38,076 nt of DNA, taken from CAZAYP01 sp964489425 [NCBI: uncultured Verrucomicrobiota bacterium]. GTDB taxonomy: Bacteria > Verrucomicrobiota > Kiritimatiellia > RZYC01. A model generated the notes under the pieces. The model saw only the letters and a program-made list of their open reading frames with translations, was not told where the DNA came from and ran no database searches. The position numbers and the translations under genes are program-made. The stretch is from NCBI GenBank assembly GCA_964489425.1, contig CAZAYP010000054.1, forward strand, positions 1 to 38,076. The letters run 5' to 3'. Shown here in pieces: positions 17,123 to 24,590 of the stretch; the first letter of the stretch is position 1, and every line of letters starts with the position of its first letter.

Positions 17123-17785
17123 ATGCAAACGATGGAAAAGATCGCAAATGGGTTCCTTGAGAAAATATCAAGATCAAATCACATTAAATTAATTCCATAT
17201 AGCGAAGAGAAGTGGTTCAATGGCGCATATTCTACAATTATGCGGACGCTTCATGACGAATACCGACCCATAAAAAACAAAGACAAATGTAGAAGGGAGC
17301 TGTTTGATGGATTGCAAAATCTAAATAACAGAAATTTCAACGATGAGTGGTGCGGGCTTGTTGGGCACATATCGACAGATCACAAAATCTCAATTGGACA
17401 TTCTCAAAAAATGGCCGCGATCTTGTGCAAGTATGCGGTGGTCGTATATCTATGCTCTCCGAAAGATCTTCCAAAAAAATGGATTAACCTTGTCGTGAGC
17501 AATATTAAACATATGCCAATACCAATAGATGCAATTGTGTTGTATAACTTAAAGTGCAAATGCGGCGATGACTTTGAAGACGTGATCGCGAATAAATATT
17601 GGGACAAGAAAAAAAATAACTACAACTATAACGCAAAAATAACACAAGCAAAAGATGAGTATGTTTGCTGGTCACGTCTAACAGACTACAAAACTTACTG
17701 GTCGCTACAGGAGCGTATTAAACACATATCGAATAAAAAAAAGATGAGCCCTATTGAATACGAAATGCGTGAATTATGGTCGTAG
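17123..17785 (+). CDS. Unrecognised AT-rich gene
   Basis: I take the ATG at 17123 rather than a TTG at 17084; a weak AAGAAAGA purine run lies just upstream. The product has 220 residues, is rich in Lys, Asn and Tyr, and includes a hydrophobic stretch 'KYAVVVYLCSPKDLP' (about 94-108). It also includes 'LYNLKCKCGDDFEDVI' (about 133-148), whose two Cys are too few for an obvious zinc site. No family is recognised. It is the last gene of the AT-rich block and has its own near-consensus promoter. About 400 bases without a gene follow it. Confidence 0.65.
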   Translation: MQTMEKIANGFLEKISRSNHIKLIPYSEEKWFNGAYSTIMRTLHDEYRPIKNKDKCRRELFDGLQNLNNRNFNDEWCGLVGHISTDHKISIGHSQKMAAILCKYAVVVYLCSPKDLPKKWINLVVSNIKHMPIPIDAIVLYNLKCKCGDDFEDVIANKYWDKKKNNYNYNAKITQAKDEYVCWSRLTDYKTYWSLQERIKHISNKKKMSPIEYEMRELWS

Positions 17786-18187
17786 AAAGAATAATGCCAT
17801 ATCTGTAGTTAGAGAATATTGCCCTTACTATTGTGTCTTTTTCCACCAGTCACTATGTGTTCACGTTTACACATGGCATGGCGATTATATGCCCCGGCAA
17901 TTACGTGGCCGATATGAAATGCTAGTATTTACCAAACGACCCTCTATCCACCTCGTGAGCATGATGAAGCACCTCCTATATGCTGCTAGGTCCGCAGAAA
18001 GGAGTCATCATGGGCCTCGGTCGTCACATGGCAGGATGTGCAAGCAAACAATGGTGCCGGTGCTAACGACCATACCGCCCTTCCCCAGCCATCCCACCAC
18101 ATCATCGCAACCCGCCCATATTTTTCTGGCTTAACCAGGATGGCATGGTATCCTATGGCCATTGTTGAGGCAGCGGAGGAGGACAGC
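17786..18187. other. Gene-free 400-bp stretch
   Basis: Composition changes here from AT-rich back to the GC level of the next genes. I see no supported gene, strong hairpin or near-consensus promoter. It may mark the right boundary of the AT-rich insert. Confidence 0.4.
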
Positions 18188-18412
18188 ATGGAAAAGCGGT
18201 TCATTACGGCGTCCGTGGTCAAGGAGGAGATGAAGGCCAGGAGCGGATTGGGCACCATATCATCGGAGGCTCTGGACTGGGTGAACGAGCAGATCAGCGC
18301 TATCCTGGACGTATGCGCCAAGACCGGCCGCCGCACGCCTGGTGGCCGTCTCATGGCCCCAGCACCTGCTACGCCTGCGACTGATACGCCCAGCACGCCA
18401 CCAGCATCGTAG
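18188..18412 (+). CDS. Small protein with bacterial-histone-like pattern
   Basis: The ATG at 18188 follows GGAGGA by about 5 bases. The 74-residue product opens 'FITASVVKEEMKARSG', continues with 'SSEALDWVNEQISAILDVC' and then 'AKTGRRTPGG', and ends in a Pro/Ala/Thr tail. This order of a short helix, a loop with Ser, a long helix and a GRxT motif is that of the single histone fold in archaeal and bacterial histones; the GRRT matches the RT pair before the last histone helix. The long helix appears three or four residues shorter than usual and the last helix is not obvious, so the call is tentative. The HU-family gene starts 9 bases downstream, so they form an operon of two DNA-packaging candidates. 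Confidence 0.5.
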   Translation: MEKRFITASVVKEEMKARSGLGTISSEALDWVNEQISAILDVCAKTGRRTPGGRLMAPAPATPATDTPSTPPAS

Positions 18413-18420
18413 GATAGGCC

Positions 18421-18735
18421 ATGACCATAACCAAACGCGATCTGGTTGTCCGCATTGCCGAGGAGACCGGTATCAATCAGCAGGAGGTATTCGCGGTGGT
18501 CCAAAAAACACTGGATCATATCACCGATGCCGTGGCTCGTGGCGAAAACGTGGAATTCCGCAATTTTGGCGTGTTCGAGGTTCAGCAGCGCAAGGCTCGC
18601 ATCGGCCGCAACCCCAACCGGCCCCAGGACACGGTGCGCATTCCGCCCCGCAACGTGGTCAAGTTTAAGGCGGGGAAAATCATGAAGCAGAGGCTGGGGG
18701 AACATCCGGTGACGGAGCCGCAATTATTACCTTGA
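18421..18735 (+). CDS. HU/IHF-family DNA-binding protein
   Basis: This is a clear member of the HU/IHF family, which bends and compacts DNA as a dimer. 'TKRDLVVRIAEETGINQQEV' (about 4-23) is the N-terminal helical body. 'FRNFGVFEVQQRKARIGRNP' (46-65) leads into the DNA-binding arm, which contains Arg-Asn-Pro and the tip Pro-Arg. 'VVKFKAGK' (79-86) closes the fold. At 104 residues it has about ten extra residues at the C-terminus. The ribosome site is AGGATAGG directly before the ATG. It lies just behind the histone-like gene and is probably co-transcribed with it. Whether it serves the element or the host nucleoid cannot be told. Confidence 0.95.
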   Translation: MTITKRDLVVRIAEETGINQQEVFAVVQKTLDHITDAVARGENVEFRNFGVFEVQQRKARIGRNPNRPQDTVRIPPRNVVKFKAGKIMKQRLGEHPVTEPQLLP

Positions 18736-18810
18736 ACCGCATCTCGCCGTGCTCCAGATCAACAGCCACAAGTAGTTATACGGCACAGAATCGATTTGAG
18801 GACGAATACT

Positions 18811-19623
18811 ATGGACCCAACAAATACCCGTTATTTTAATCTTGCCATTTTTGTTCTCATATCGCTTTTATTCTGTGGTTGTAACGGTTCTGCAATGAAG
18901 GAACTGAGCACCCAACTCGAACAGTCGCTATCCGAACAGGAGCGCGTTAAGGCGGAGCTTAATAAAACCACATCGCGATTAGTTACCAACACGGCAAGCA
19001 ATAAAATTGAAAAGGTAAGTTTACAGAGCAAAATAGATGCGCTCACTATAAGTAACGAGTATCTGTTGTCAAAGCACGAAACGGATAGTCAAGAGATATC
19101 TGCTTTAAGATATAAAGTGGATGCATTTAGCCAAATGGTCATAAGGGCTAAAGCCATTATTGATCGTCTTAGAGGCACAAACACGCGATATATCAGCAAT
19201 CATCGTTCCGATATCAATGATGGTGCGGCATCTGATTTTATAGATCGGCCAGTTGGAAATACCGCCGATCTTTTTCCGGTTCACGTGTTCAATGTTATAG
19301 CAAAAAATAAAGTCATCGGCACAGTTACTGATGTTATTGAGAAAAAAGACGGAACAACACGCGGCAACGAGTGGCGCAGTAAGCGGATAGAAAGCGCCCA
19401 GCGTGAAAAAACAACCTACATCTATGAATATTTGCTAAGCTTTTCAATAAGGAATCTTACTAAATCCTATAAAACAGTCCGTGTAGAAGCTGGTAAGGGC
19501 GCCAGAGACATTGCTCTTGGCCCTGGCGATGTTCTTGAAAATCAGACGATACAAGCTATTAGTGGTGTATCGTTAAATGTAACTGCTGGCGGCCAGTCGC
19601 GAAGCTTCAATTTGTCCCCATAA
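18811..19623 (+). CDS. Lipoprotein with coiled-coil N-terminal region
   Basis: The product is 270 residues. A signal peptide with a hydrophobic core (about 9-21) ends in a lipobox-like 'LFCGC', so Cys24 is the likely lipidated residue. Residues ~30-115 are heptad-like and rich in Glu, Lys and Leu, as expected of a coiled coil. The C-terminal half has a region beginning 'FPVHVFNVIAKNKVIGTV' (about 154-171) with alternating strands. No enzyme motif is visible. The ATG at 18811 follows GAGG by about 9 bases. It probably sits in the outer or inner membrane with the coiled coil projecting. It lies 27 bases upstream of the SUMF1-domain gene, so the two may be co-expressed envelope proteins. Confidence 0.8.
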   Translation: MDPTNTRYFNLAIFVLISLLFCGCNGSAMKELSTQLEQSLSEQERVKAELNKTTSRLVTNTASNKIEKVSLQSKIDALTISNEYLLSKHETDSQEISALRYKVDAFSQMVIRAKAIIDRLRGTNTRYISNHRSDINDGAASDFIDRPVGNTADLFPVHVFNVIAKNKVIGTVTDVIEKKDGTTRGNEWRSKRIESAQREKTTYIYEYLLSFSIRNLTKSYKTVRVEAGKGARDIALGPGDVLENQTIQAISGVSLNVTAGGQSRSFNLSP

Positions 19624-19650
19624 ACAAGGTTCAATAGAAAAAGAGATGCC

Positions 19651-20982
19651 ATGAAAACAACTACGTGGTTTTTATGCCTGCTGCTATCCGGAGCTATGGC
19701 AGCAAAATCGCAAGATTTAGTTGTTCAGTCAATAGACAGGGCCGGTAGGCTTGTTTTTACCCCTGTTACAAATGCAGGGATGGAATACCGTATCGAATGG
19801 GCCAGTAGCGCAGCCGGGCCTTGGGGTTCATCGTGGACGTCCTTGGTGGCCATACAGACGGCAGGGATGAGCCCTATAACAACCAAAGTGCCTATGGTTT
19901 ATCGCGTTGTGGCTGCACCAATAAGCACGCCTACGCCAACTCCGACACGAACCCCCACACCGACCCCAACGTCCACTTCCACCCCAACGCCTACCCCTAC
20001 ATCCACAGCGACACCCACCCCAACGCCAACACCTACGCCGTCATCAAATATGCGTCTCGTAGCCGCTGGCGGACAACCTCAGGGGCCGCAGTACAATTTT
20101 TATATGTCAAAATACGAAGTGACAAATGATGAATTCTGCGAATTCTTAAATGACGCACAAGCCAATCTTGGAAATGAGCGCGGGGCATTTATGTTTTTTA
20201 GCGACAGCGGAGACGTGTATATTAGAACCAACAACAGCAGTTTAATCATGTTTAAGATAACTTCATCGAGATTGCTATATAATCCTTCAAGTGCAATAGG
20301 CAGCAGATACAGTGTTTATGTTGACTACATCGGTCACCCTATCGTAGGCGGTTCGTGGTATGGCGCTCTTAAATACTGCAATTGGCTATCTATTCATGAA
20401 GGACGAAGCATTAATCAACGCTGCTATAAAGAAGGTCCTGAAACAACGAATTGGTATCCCGCCAACATAACATTCGATCAGTGGTCTACTGGTTTCAGCG
20501 ACATAGAAAGACTACAGTGGGTCCAGAATTATACGGGATATCGTTTGCCAATGGACCATCTAACGGAGGCGGCAAACTATTACAATGAGTTTTATAAGGC
20601 AGCCGCATGGACCGGAGTATCAAACACTGTATATTCATTTGGAAGGAGTATAATCAACACACAGGATGCCAACTATGCCAACAGCAAAGATCCATTTGAA
20701 GCATATGCGGTTAAAACAACCCCCGCAGGTTACTACGACGGCTCCAATCATGGCGGCACCTTTCAGACTCGCAGCAATGCTAACTATTGGGGGATATATG
20801 ATTTAAGTGGGAATGTAGAAGAGTGGACGACAGACGGGTTTAATGGCAACTATTCCCCTGAACGACGCGGCGGAAGTTGGTATGTTGAAGCTTCGCAGTG
20901 CACCGCAAATTATAGAGACATGACCAATCCTTATGATACATTCAATTATCGCGGCTTCCGCGTGGTTTCCTCAGCCCCTTGA
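19651..20982 (+). CDS. Secreted SUMF1/formylglycine-generating-enzyme-like protein with Thr-Pro linker
   Basis: A signal peptide (about 1-20, cleavage near AAKSQ) leads to a ~70-residue beta-rich domain, then a Thr/Pro/Ser linker (about 92-131). A SUMF1 domain covers the remaining ~310 residues. SUMF1 marks include 'MSKYEVTNDEFCEFLN', 'GGSWYGALKYCNWLS', 'GYRLP', 'YDLSGNVEEW' and the final 'NYRGFRVV'. In FGE the two catalytic Cys lie in the 'GGSW' segment. Here 'GGSWYVEASQCTANYR' keeps one Cys at the position of FGE Cys341 but has Val at that of Cys336. Canonical formylglycine formation is therefore doubtful. It may be a carbohydrate- or ligand-binding relative. It is probably periplasmic or surface-exposed. 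Confidence 0.92.
   Translation: MKTTTWFLCLLLSGAMAAKSQDLVVQSIDRAGRLVFTPVTNAGMEYRIEWASSAAGPWGSSWTSLVAIQTAGMSPITTKVPMVYRVVAAPISTPTPTPTRTPTPTPTSTSTPTPTPTSTATPTPTPTPTPSSNMRLVAAGGQPQGPQYNFYMSKYEVTNDEFCEFLNDAQANLGNERGAFMFFSDSGDVYIRTNNSSLIMFKITSSRLLYNPSSAIGSRYSVYVDYIGHPIVGGSWYGALKYCNWLSIHEGRSINQRCYKEGPETTNWYPANITFDQWSTGFSDIERLQWVQNYTGYRLPMDHLTEAANYYNEFYKAAAWTGVSNTVYSFGRSIINTQDANYANSKDPFEAYAVKTTPAGYYDGSNHGGTFQTRSNANYWGIYDLSGNVEEWTTDGFNGNYSPERRGGSWYVEASQCTANYRDMTNPYDTFNYRGFRVVSSAP
19924..20043 (+). repeat. Repetitive ACN-CCN tract coding a Thr-Pro linker
   Basis: About 40 codons alternate mainly between Thr and Pro, with some Ser and Ala and one Arg. Synonymous third bases vary, so the tract is old or selected as protein rather than a fresh microsatellite. 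Confidence 0.8.
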
Positions 20983-21013
20983 AGTTTATTTATTCCAATA
21001 CCGAGGGATCATT

Positions 21014-21364
21014 ATGGATATTCTATACGAGGGAAATATATCTGGCATATTTCTGGATTCGCCTTTTCAAAAATATGTCGAACAACTACTCTCTGGCATT
21101 GATACTCACGGCAAATCTGTGCACGTAAGCATCAGACCAATAAGCACTAACCCAGATGTCGTCACTCAGTTGTGCCTTGATGAGGATGGGAAAACACATC
21201 GCGGTTCACCTGAATATGGCAAATACATAATTAGCCGTACTGCATACGAAACTTACGACTATAAGATTGTATCTAGGCATGTTACAGATGCTATAGCAAC
21301 TATTCAGGCGTTTGTGAGAGAGGTTGAAGCATCATTGAGCAATGGGCCGGGCTGTTTATCTTAA
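21014..21364 (+). CDS. Unrecognised 116-residue protein
   Basis: The ATG at 21014 follows GAGGGA by about 6 bases. The product begins 'MDILYEGNISGIFLDSPFQK' and ends in a helix near 'DAIATIQAFVREVEASL'. The mixed alpha/beta pattern and acidic character are compatible with a small cytoplasmic accessory protein. No family is recognised. It follows the SUMF1 gene by about 30 bases and faces the HNH nuclease gene end to end, with about 27 bases between their stops. Function cannot be inferred from position alone. Confidence 0.6.
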   Translation: MDILYEGNISGIFLDSPFQKYVEQLLSGIDTHGKSVHVSIRPISTNPDVVTQLCLDEDGKTHRGSPEYGKYIISRTAYETYDYKIVSRHVTDAIATIQAFVREVEASLSNGPGCLS

Positions 21365-21391
21365 TTAAGATAGCGAAAGACTTCCACGGGG

Positions 21392-22510
21392 TTAGTGTCG
21401 CACAGGTTGGGTGTTTTGGTGCTTGAATTCATGGTATTGCGACTTGGTATTCCTGGTCCTGCCATAGAGATGATGAAAAAGTCGATGATGGCGCACGCAT
21501 AGGGTAACCAAATTCGCAACCTCAGAGCGTTGATGTTTGTAATGCTTGTACGAGTTCATGTGGTGGGCGTGCAGATAGCCACCCTTCTTGCCGCAGATCT
21601 GACAGGTATAGCCATCTCGCTTAAAGGCCAGATCACGAGCCGTGGGATCTCGTATATATTCCCTATAGAGGAGCCGGTCTTCCTCGGATAGATCGTGATC
21701 AAAGCCGCAGGATGACGACCGCCCCAATCGCAATGCTGATGCCAGGATTAGGCGCTCACGGCCGCAAGAGCATCGGCATTTCCATCTGGTGAATTTGCCC
21801 TGGCTTGGAGCCCGCTCAATAACGGTCCAATCACCGAATCTCTGACCAACCAGATCCTGGAGCATATTGGACGAGCATCCGCAGTTCCGTGATTTCCCCA
21901 TGCGCAAATCTGTGCCGGAGACTTCCTTTACCGTGCCGCAAAGTCCGCATTTACATGCCCACTTTAGTTTTCCGCCAGAGGTGTGGTCACCTTTGCGCAA
22001 CACCTCCCAATCGCCAAATCGCTGACCCTTAAGGTCGATTGCATTGTAGCTGGGGCCACGTGGGCATCTGCCGCATGATGATGATTGCCTGTGGGTTAGC
22101 ATATAGGTAGAGACCAGGCTTGTCCGTCCACACGTACATTTGCACAACCATCTGGATTGGCCACGGCTACTGTTATCCCCCCGCTTGACCACGGTCCATT
22201 TGCCAAAGTGCTTCCCACTAAGGTCGGGTATATTGTGCCGACTGCAGCCACATGAACGTGTGCGGCCCGATTGAAGTTCTGTTGCAACGATCAACCTTTC
22301 CGTGCCGCATTTGCATCGGCATAGCCACCGAATAGCACCGGATGGCGTGCTTGAACTACGTGATAGTACTGTCCAATGGCCAAACGCCTTGCCTGCCAGG
22401 TCCAGAGGTCGTCGCATAATCAGGGAATCATACCTGGAGGAGACGTAATAGTCGAGGAGGGATCCCCCATCTTCATGTATACACAGCCCAGCACGCCCTA
22501 ACCCGGCCAT
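21392..22510 (-). CDS. HNH endonuclease with four Cys-rich N-terminal repeats
   Basis: The protein is 372 residues from the ATG at 22510 (GAGG lies very close; an ATG at 22417 directly before the first repeat is an alternative). Four repeats of ~50-60 residues cover about 37-90, 96-149, 159-212 and 219-270. Each follows 'DL.G..FG.W.V', then 'RW.C.C.CG', then '..L..G.S.SCG', giving four or more Cys per unit as expected of a zinc-bound DNA-contact module. The HNH nuclease follows at about 291-350: 'CQICGKKGGYLHAHHMNSY' and 'LVTLCVRHHRLFHHLYG', with the double His and zinc Cys intact. Proteins of this build include free-standing homing nucleases and phage nucleases. The array suggests long-site recognition. 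It stands alone on the minus strand. Confidence 0.85.
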   Translation of the reverse strand: MAGLGRAGLCIHEDGGSLLDYYVSSRYDSLIMRRPLDLAGKAFGHWTVLSRSSSTPSGAIRWLCRCKCGTERLIVATELQSGRTRSCGCSRHNIPDLSGKHFGKWTVVKRGDNSSRGQSRWLCKCTCGRTSLVSTYMLTHRQSSSCGRCPRGPSYNAIDLKGQRFGDWEVLRKGDHTSGGKLKWACKCGLCGTVKEVSGTDLRMGKSRNCGCSSNMLQDLVGQRFGDWTVIERAPSQGKFTRWKCRCSCGRERLILASALRLGRSSSCGFDHDLSEEDRLLYREYIRDPTARDLAFKRDGYTCQICGKKGGYLHAHHMNSYKHYKHQRSEVANLVTLCVRHHRLFHHLYGRTRNTKSQYHEFKHQNTQPVRH

Positions 22511-22604
22511 GACCTCACGCCTAAAAATGTACAACAAGCTCAATTAGAGATGTTTGCGTCAGCCACCGCATTTTCAATACAACCCCGAAACCAGACCATT
22601 CGGG

Positions 22605-22659
22605 TGCTAAAACCATTATTTCCGTACCAAAATTCGGTCCATTTGTACCGTTTTTCGGT
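22605..22659 (+). repeat. Diverged 55-bp direct repeat, copy B
   Basis: Matches 2384-2438 in the same orientation. It lies just upstream of the HNH nuclease gene, which is on the other strand. The right end carries a perfect dyad, TACCG-N5-CGGTA (22646-22660). Confidence 0.45.
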
Positions 22660-22872
22660 ACGGATAGGCATGATTTCTGGATAAAGTGCTCTTTTTCCTG
22701 CACCACACTGCCATCAGCCTTAATTCCGCCCCCGACCTCGTTATAAATACGTAGCCCGTCCCGTTACCCGTCGCACGCCATCCGCCCCCACTGACAGGTA
22801 TCGCCGTGACCCCTGCCTGGTGCGCACTGTAGCCCCGATCTAACCCGCCAGCAACACCCCCATCGATTTAAG

Positions 22873-22906
22873 GGCCGCTTTGCCACCACGGCGAGGCGGC
22901 CTTTTT
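22873..22906 (+). terminator. Rho-independent terminator upstream of the 22.9-31.8 kb module
   Basis: GGCCGC (22873-22878) pairs with GCGGCC (22896-22901), followed by TTTTT. No supported plus-strand gene ends just before it, so it may end a short leader or insulate the module. Confidence 0.65.
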
Positions 22907-22939
22907 CATGCACCCCCAACCAAAACCAAGGAGATGCCC

Positions 22940-23170
22940 ATGACATACAGCGTAGTGCTGGACGTTTACCAAGGCGTGGAATTCAAGCCCAGGTTCCGCA
23001 CCAATTACCGCGTGCAGGAGTCCGGGCCATTAAGCGCAATGTCCACGGCAGAGCAACACATGAACGTGCAATTGCCTGACGAACAATACGCCGTGGCTCG
23101 GTTCGCATGGCCGCACTTCTGGCCCAGGCCGGCCATCGCCATGCCCATGCCCATGCCGGCGGCGGCGTAG
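22940..23170 (+). CDS. Small hypothetical protein with Met-Pro tail
   Basis: The ATG at 22940 follows AAGGAG by about 6 bases. The 76-residue product begins 'MTYSVVLDVYQGVEF' and ends with a short 'AMPMPMPAAA' tail. No family is recognised. A hairpin with T-run ends the transcript or attenuates it at 23181-23212, before the next gene. It is the first gene of a module with phage/plasmid-like gene packing. Confidence 0.6.
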   Translation: MTYSVVLDVYQGVEFKPRFRTNYRVQESGPLSAMSTAEQHMNVQLPDEQYAVARFAWPHFWPRPAIAMPMPMPAAA

Positions 23171-23180
23171 ATCAGCCAAT

Positions 23181-23212
23181 CCCCAGTGGCGGCAATGCGC
23201 TGGGGCCTTTTT
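23181..23212 (+). terminator. Terminator-like hairpin between the first two module genes
   Basis: CCCCAG (23181-23186) pairs with CTGGGG (23200-23205), followed by CC and TTTTT. Confidence 0.6.
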
Positions 23213-23245
23213 CAGTAAACCCCAACCCCAACAAGGAGACCCCCA

Positions 23246-23719
23246 ATGGCTGTTAATATCGAACTTACGTATGGAAAAAAGCTCGGGCTGCCCGAGTATT
23301 CCAGCCACAACTTCAGCGTGTCGTTGAAGGCCGAAGTTGCCACGCTGGAGGATGTGCCCGGCGAAGTGGAACGTGTCTACCGCATCCTCCAAGCCTCGGT
23401 GGACGAGCAGATCGTCAACCCCGGCTATGTGCCTGGCGGTGAGCACAAGGACCCCAACGGCAATGGCCACGGCAAGAGCGAGGCCAAGGCGTGGAAATGC
23501 TCCGACAAACAGAAGGCCCTGATCTTGAAGATCGTTGCCGAACACCACCTGGATCGCGACGAGGTCGAGGAGCTGGCCGTCAGCCGGTTCGGGCACGGCG
23601 TGGTCGTGCTCAACAAGTTGGAAGCGTCGGGCCTCATCGACGAGTTGCTGGGCAAGGCCGGCCGCAGCACCACCCGCCAGCAGACCAGCGGCCGCACGTA
23701 CATGAGGAGGGCGGCGTGA
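23246..23719 (+). CDS. Hypothetical protein, possible ssDNA-binding/recombination partner of the Cas4-like nuclease
   Basis: The 157-residue product begins 'MAVNIELTYGKKLGLPEYSS', a beta-rich N-terminal region. After a Gly/His/Lys linker (about 63-78) it has a helical domain with 'SDKQKALILKIVAEHHLD' and 'FGHGVVVLNKLEASGLIDEL'. The helical part resembles domains seen at the ends of phage recombination proteins, but I cannot name a family. AAGGAG precedes the ATG at 23246 by about 8 bases. Its stop overlaps the GTG start of the Cas4-like gene as GTGA, which suggests the products are made in fixed ratio and work together. Role in recombination is inference from that coupling. Confidence 0.7.
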   Translation: MAVNIELTYGKKLGLPEYSSHNFSVSLKAEVATLEDVPGEVERVYRILQASVDEQIVNPGYVPGGEHKDPNGNGHGKSEAKAWKCSDKQKALILKIVAEHHLDRDEVEELAVSRFGHGVVVLNKLEASGLIDELLGKAGRSTTRQQTSGRTYMRRAA

Positions 23720-24570
23720 ATACCCAGGTTGCCATATTCCGCAGCGGCGTATTGGATGAGTCCACACCTGGCGATCCGCTGGCGTACATCAGCCACAGCA
23801 GGTTGAAGTCGTTTCTCACGTGCCGGCTGAAGTTTTTCTTCGAGAAGGTCCTGGGCCTCAAAGCCCCGGCATCACCGGCATTACAGATCGGCAAGGCCGT
23901 ACACGCTGGCCTGCAATTCTTCCACATGGCCCGGTGGCGTGCCGAAGCCATTGATCCCAAGGCCGTCCAGCGTGCCTATACCATGGCCTACAATGAGTCG
24001 GAGGCTGCTGATGCCGTCGACTACAAGGACAATGATCGGCAGGCCTGTATAGACACTGGTAGCCGTGTTTTAGGCGCATATCTGGAATCCGACCTGGCTG
24101 CCGATCCACGCCGCATCCTTGGCGTTGAAGCCTACCTGCGCATGGAGGGTGGTGACCTGCCGTTGCCGTTGGTGGGCGTTGTGGATCTGGTGGTGGAGGG
24201 CAATGTGCCGATTGAATTCAAGACAGTGGCATCTACGCCATGCCTGGAAGATGAGGCGTGGCTGAACGAGCTCCAGGTGACCGCGTACCACTTGCTCTTG
24301 CAGGATGCCACAGGCGAGGAACCAAGGCCGGGTGAGTTGGTGTACTTGGCCAAGCTGAAGACACCCAAGGTTATCCGGCATGTGCTTCCGCCAGTGGACC
24401 AGCCACGCATCGACCGATTCAAGGCACTGGCCGACGTGTATACCGAGGGCGTGAGCCGGCAGGAGTATTATCCCAGCCCCGGCATGACCTGCCGATGGTG
24501 CGGATTCCGTAGCCAATGCGCAGCCTGGGCTGGATCAACGGCGAGCACCACTGTCAGCAGGGCGGCCTAA
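23716..24570 (+). CDS. Cas4/RecB-like PD-(D/E)XK exonuclease, probable Fe-S protein
   Basis: The start is a GTG at 23716 with AGGAGG about 8 bases upstream. The 284-residue protein opens with 'ISHSRLKSFLTCRLKFFFE', which places Cys36 at the family's first cluster Cys. It continues with 'GKAVHAGL' (GxxxH, 59-66) and has Asp157 in 'GVVDLVVEG', Glu167 and Lys169 in 'IEFKTV', the nuclease core. It ends with 'CRWCGFRSQC' (about 259-268). One early plus three late Cys is the 4Fe-4S arrangement of Cas4 and AddB. Relatives act as 5'-to-3' exonucleases in recombination. No cas genes or repeat-spacer array are in the window, so a phage-type recombination role fits better than CRISPR adaptation. Confidence 0.9.
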   Translation: MNTQVAIFRSGVLDESTPGDPLAYISHSRLKSFLTCRLKFFFEKVLGLKAPASPALQIGKAVHAGLQFFHMARWRAEAIDPKAVQRAYTMAYNESEAADAVDYKDNDRQACIDTGSRVLGAYLESDLAADPRRILGVEAYLRMEGGDLPLPLVGVVDLVVEGNVPIEFKTVASTPCLEDEAWLNELQVTAYHLLLQDATGEEPRPGELVYLAKLKTPKVIRHVLPPVDQPRIDRFKALADVYTEGVSRQEYYPSPGMTCRWCGFRSQCAAWAGSTASTTVSRAA

Positions 24571-24590
24571 CGCCATACGAAAGGAGGAGG

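Noticed and set aside
17754-18134. Plus-strand 126-codon frame between the AT-rich block and the histone-like gene
   Set aside because: Composition shifts within it, it has no ribosome site and no domain; probably chance.
19924-20043. Thr-Pro tract as a slipped-strand phase-variation repeat
   Set aside because: Third bases vary too much for a uniform repeat unit prone to slippage.
23716-24570. Cas4-like gene taken as evidence for a CRISPR system
   Set aside because: No array, cas1 or cas2 is present; phage recombination genes surround it.
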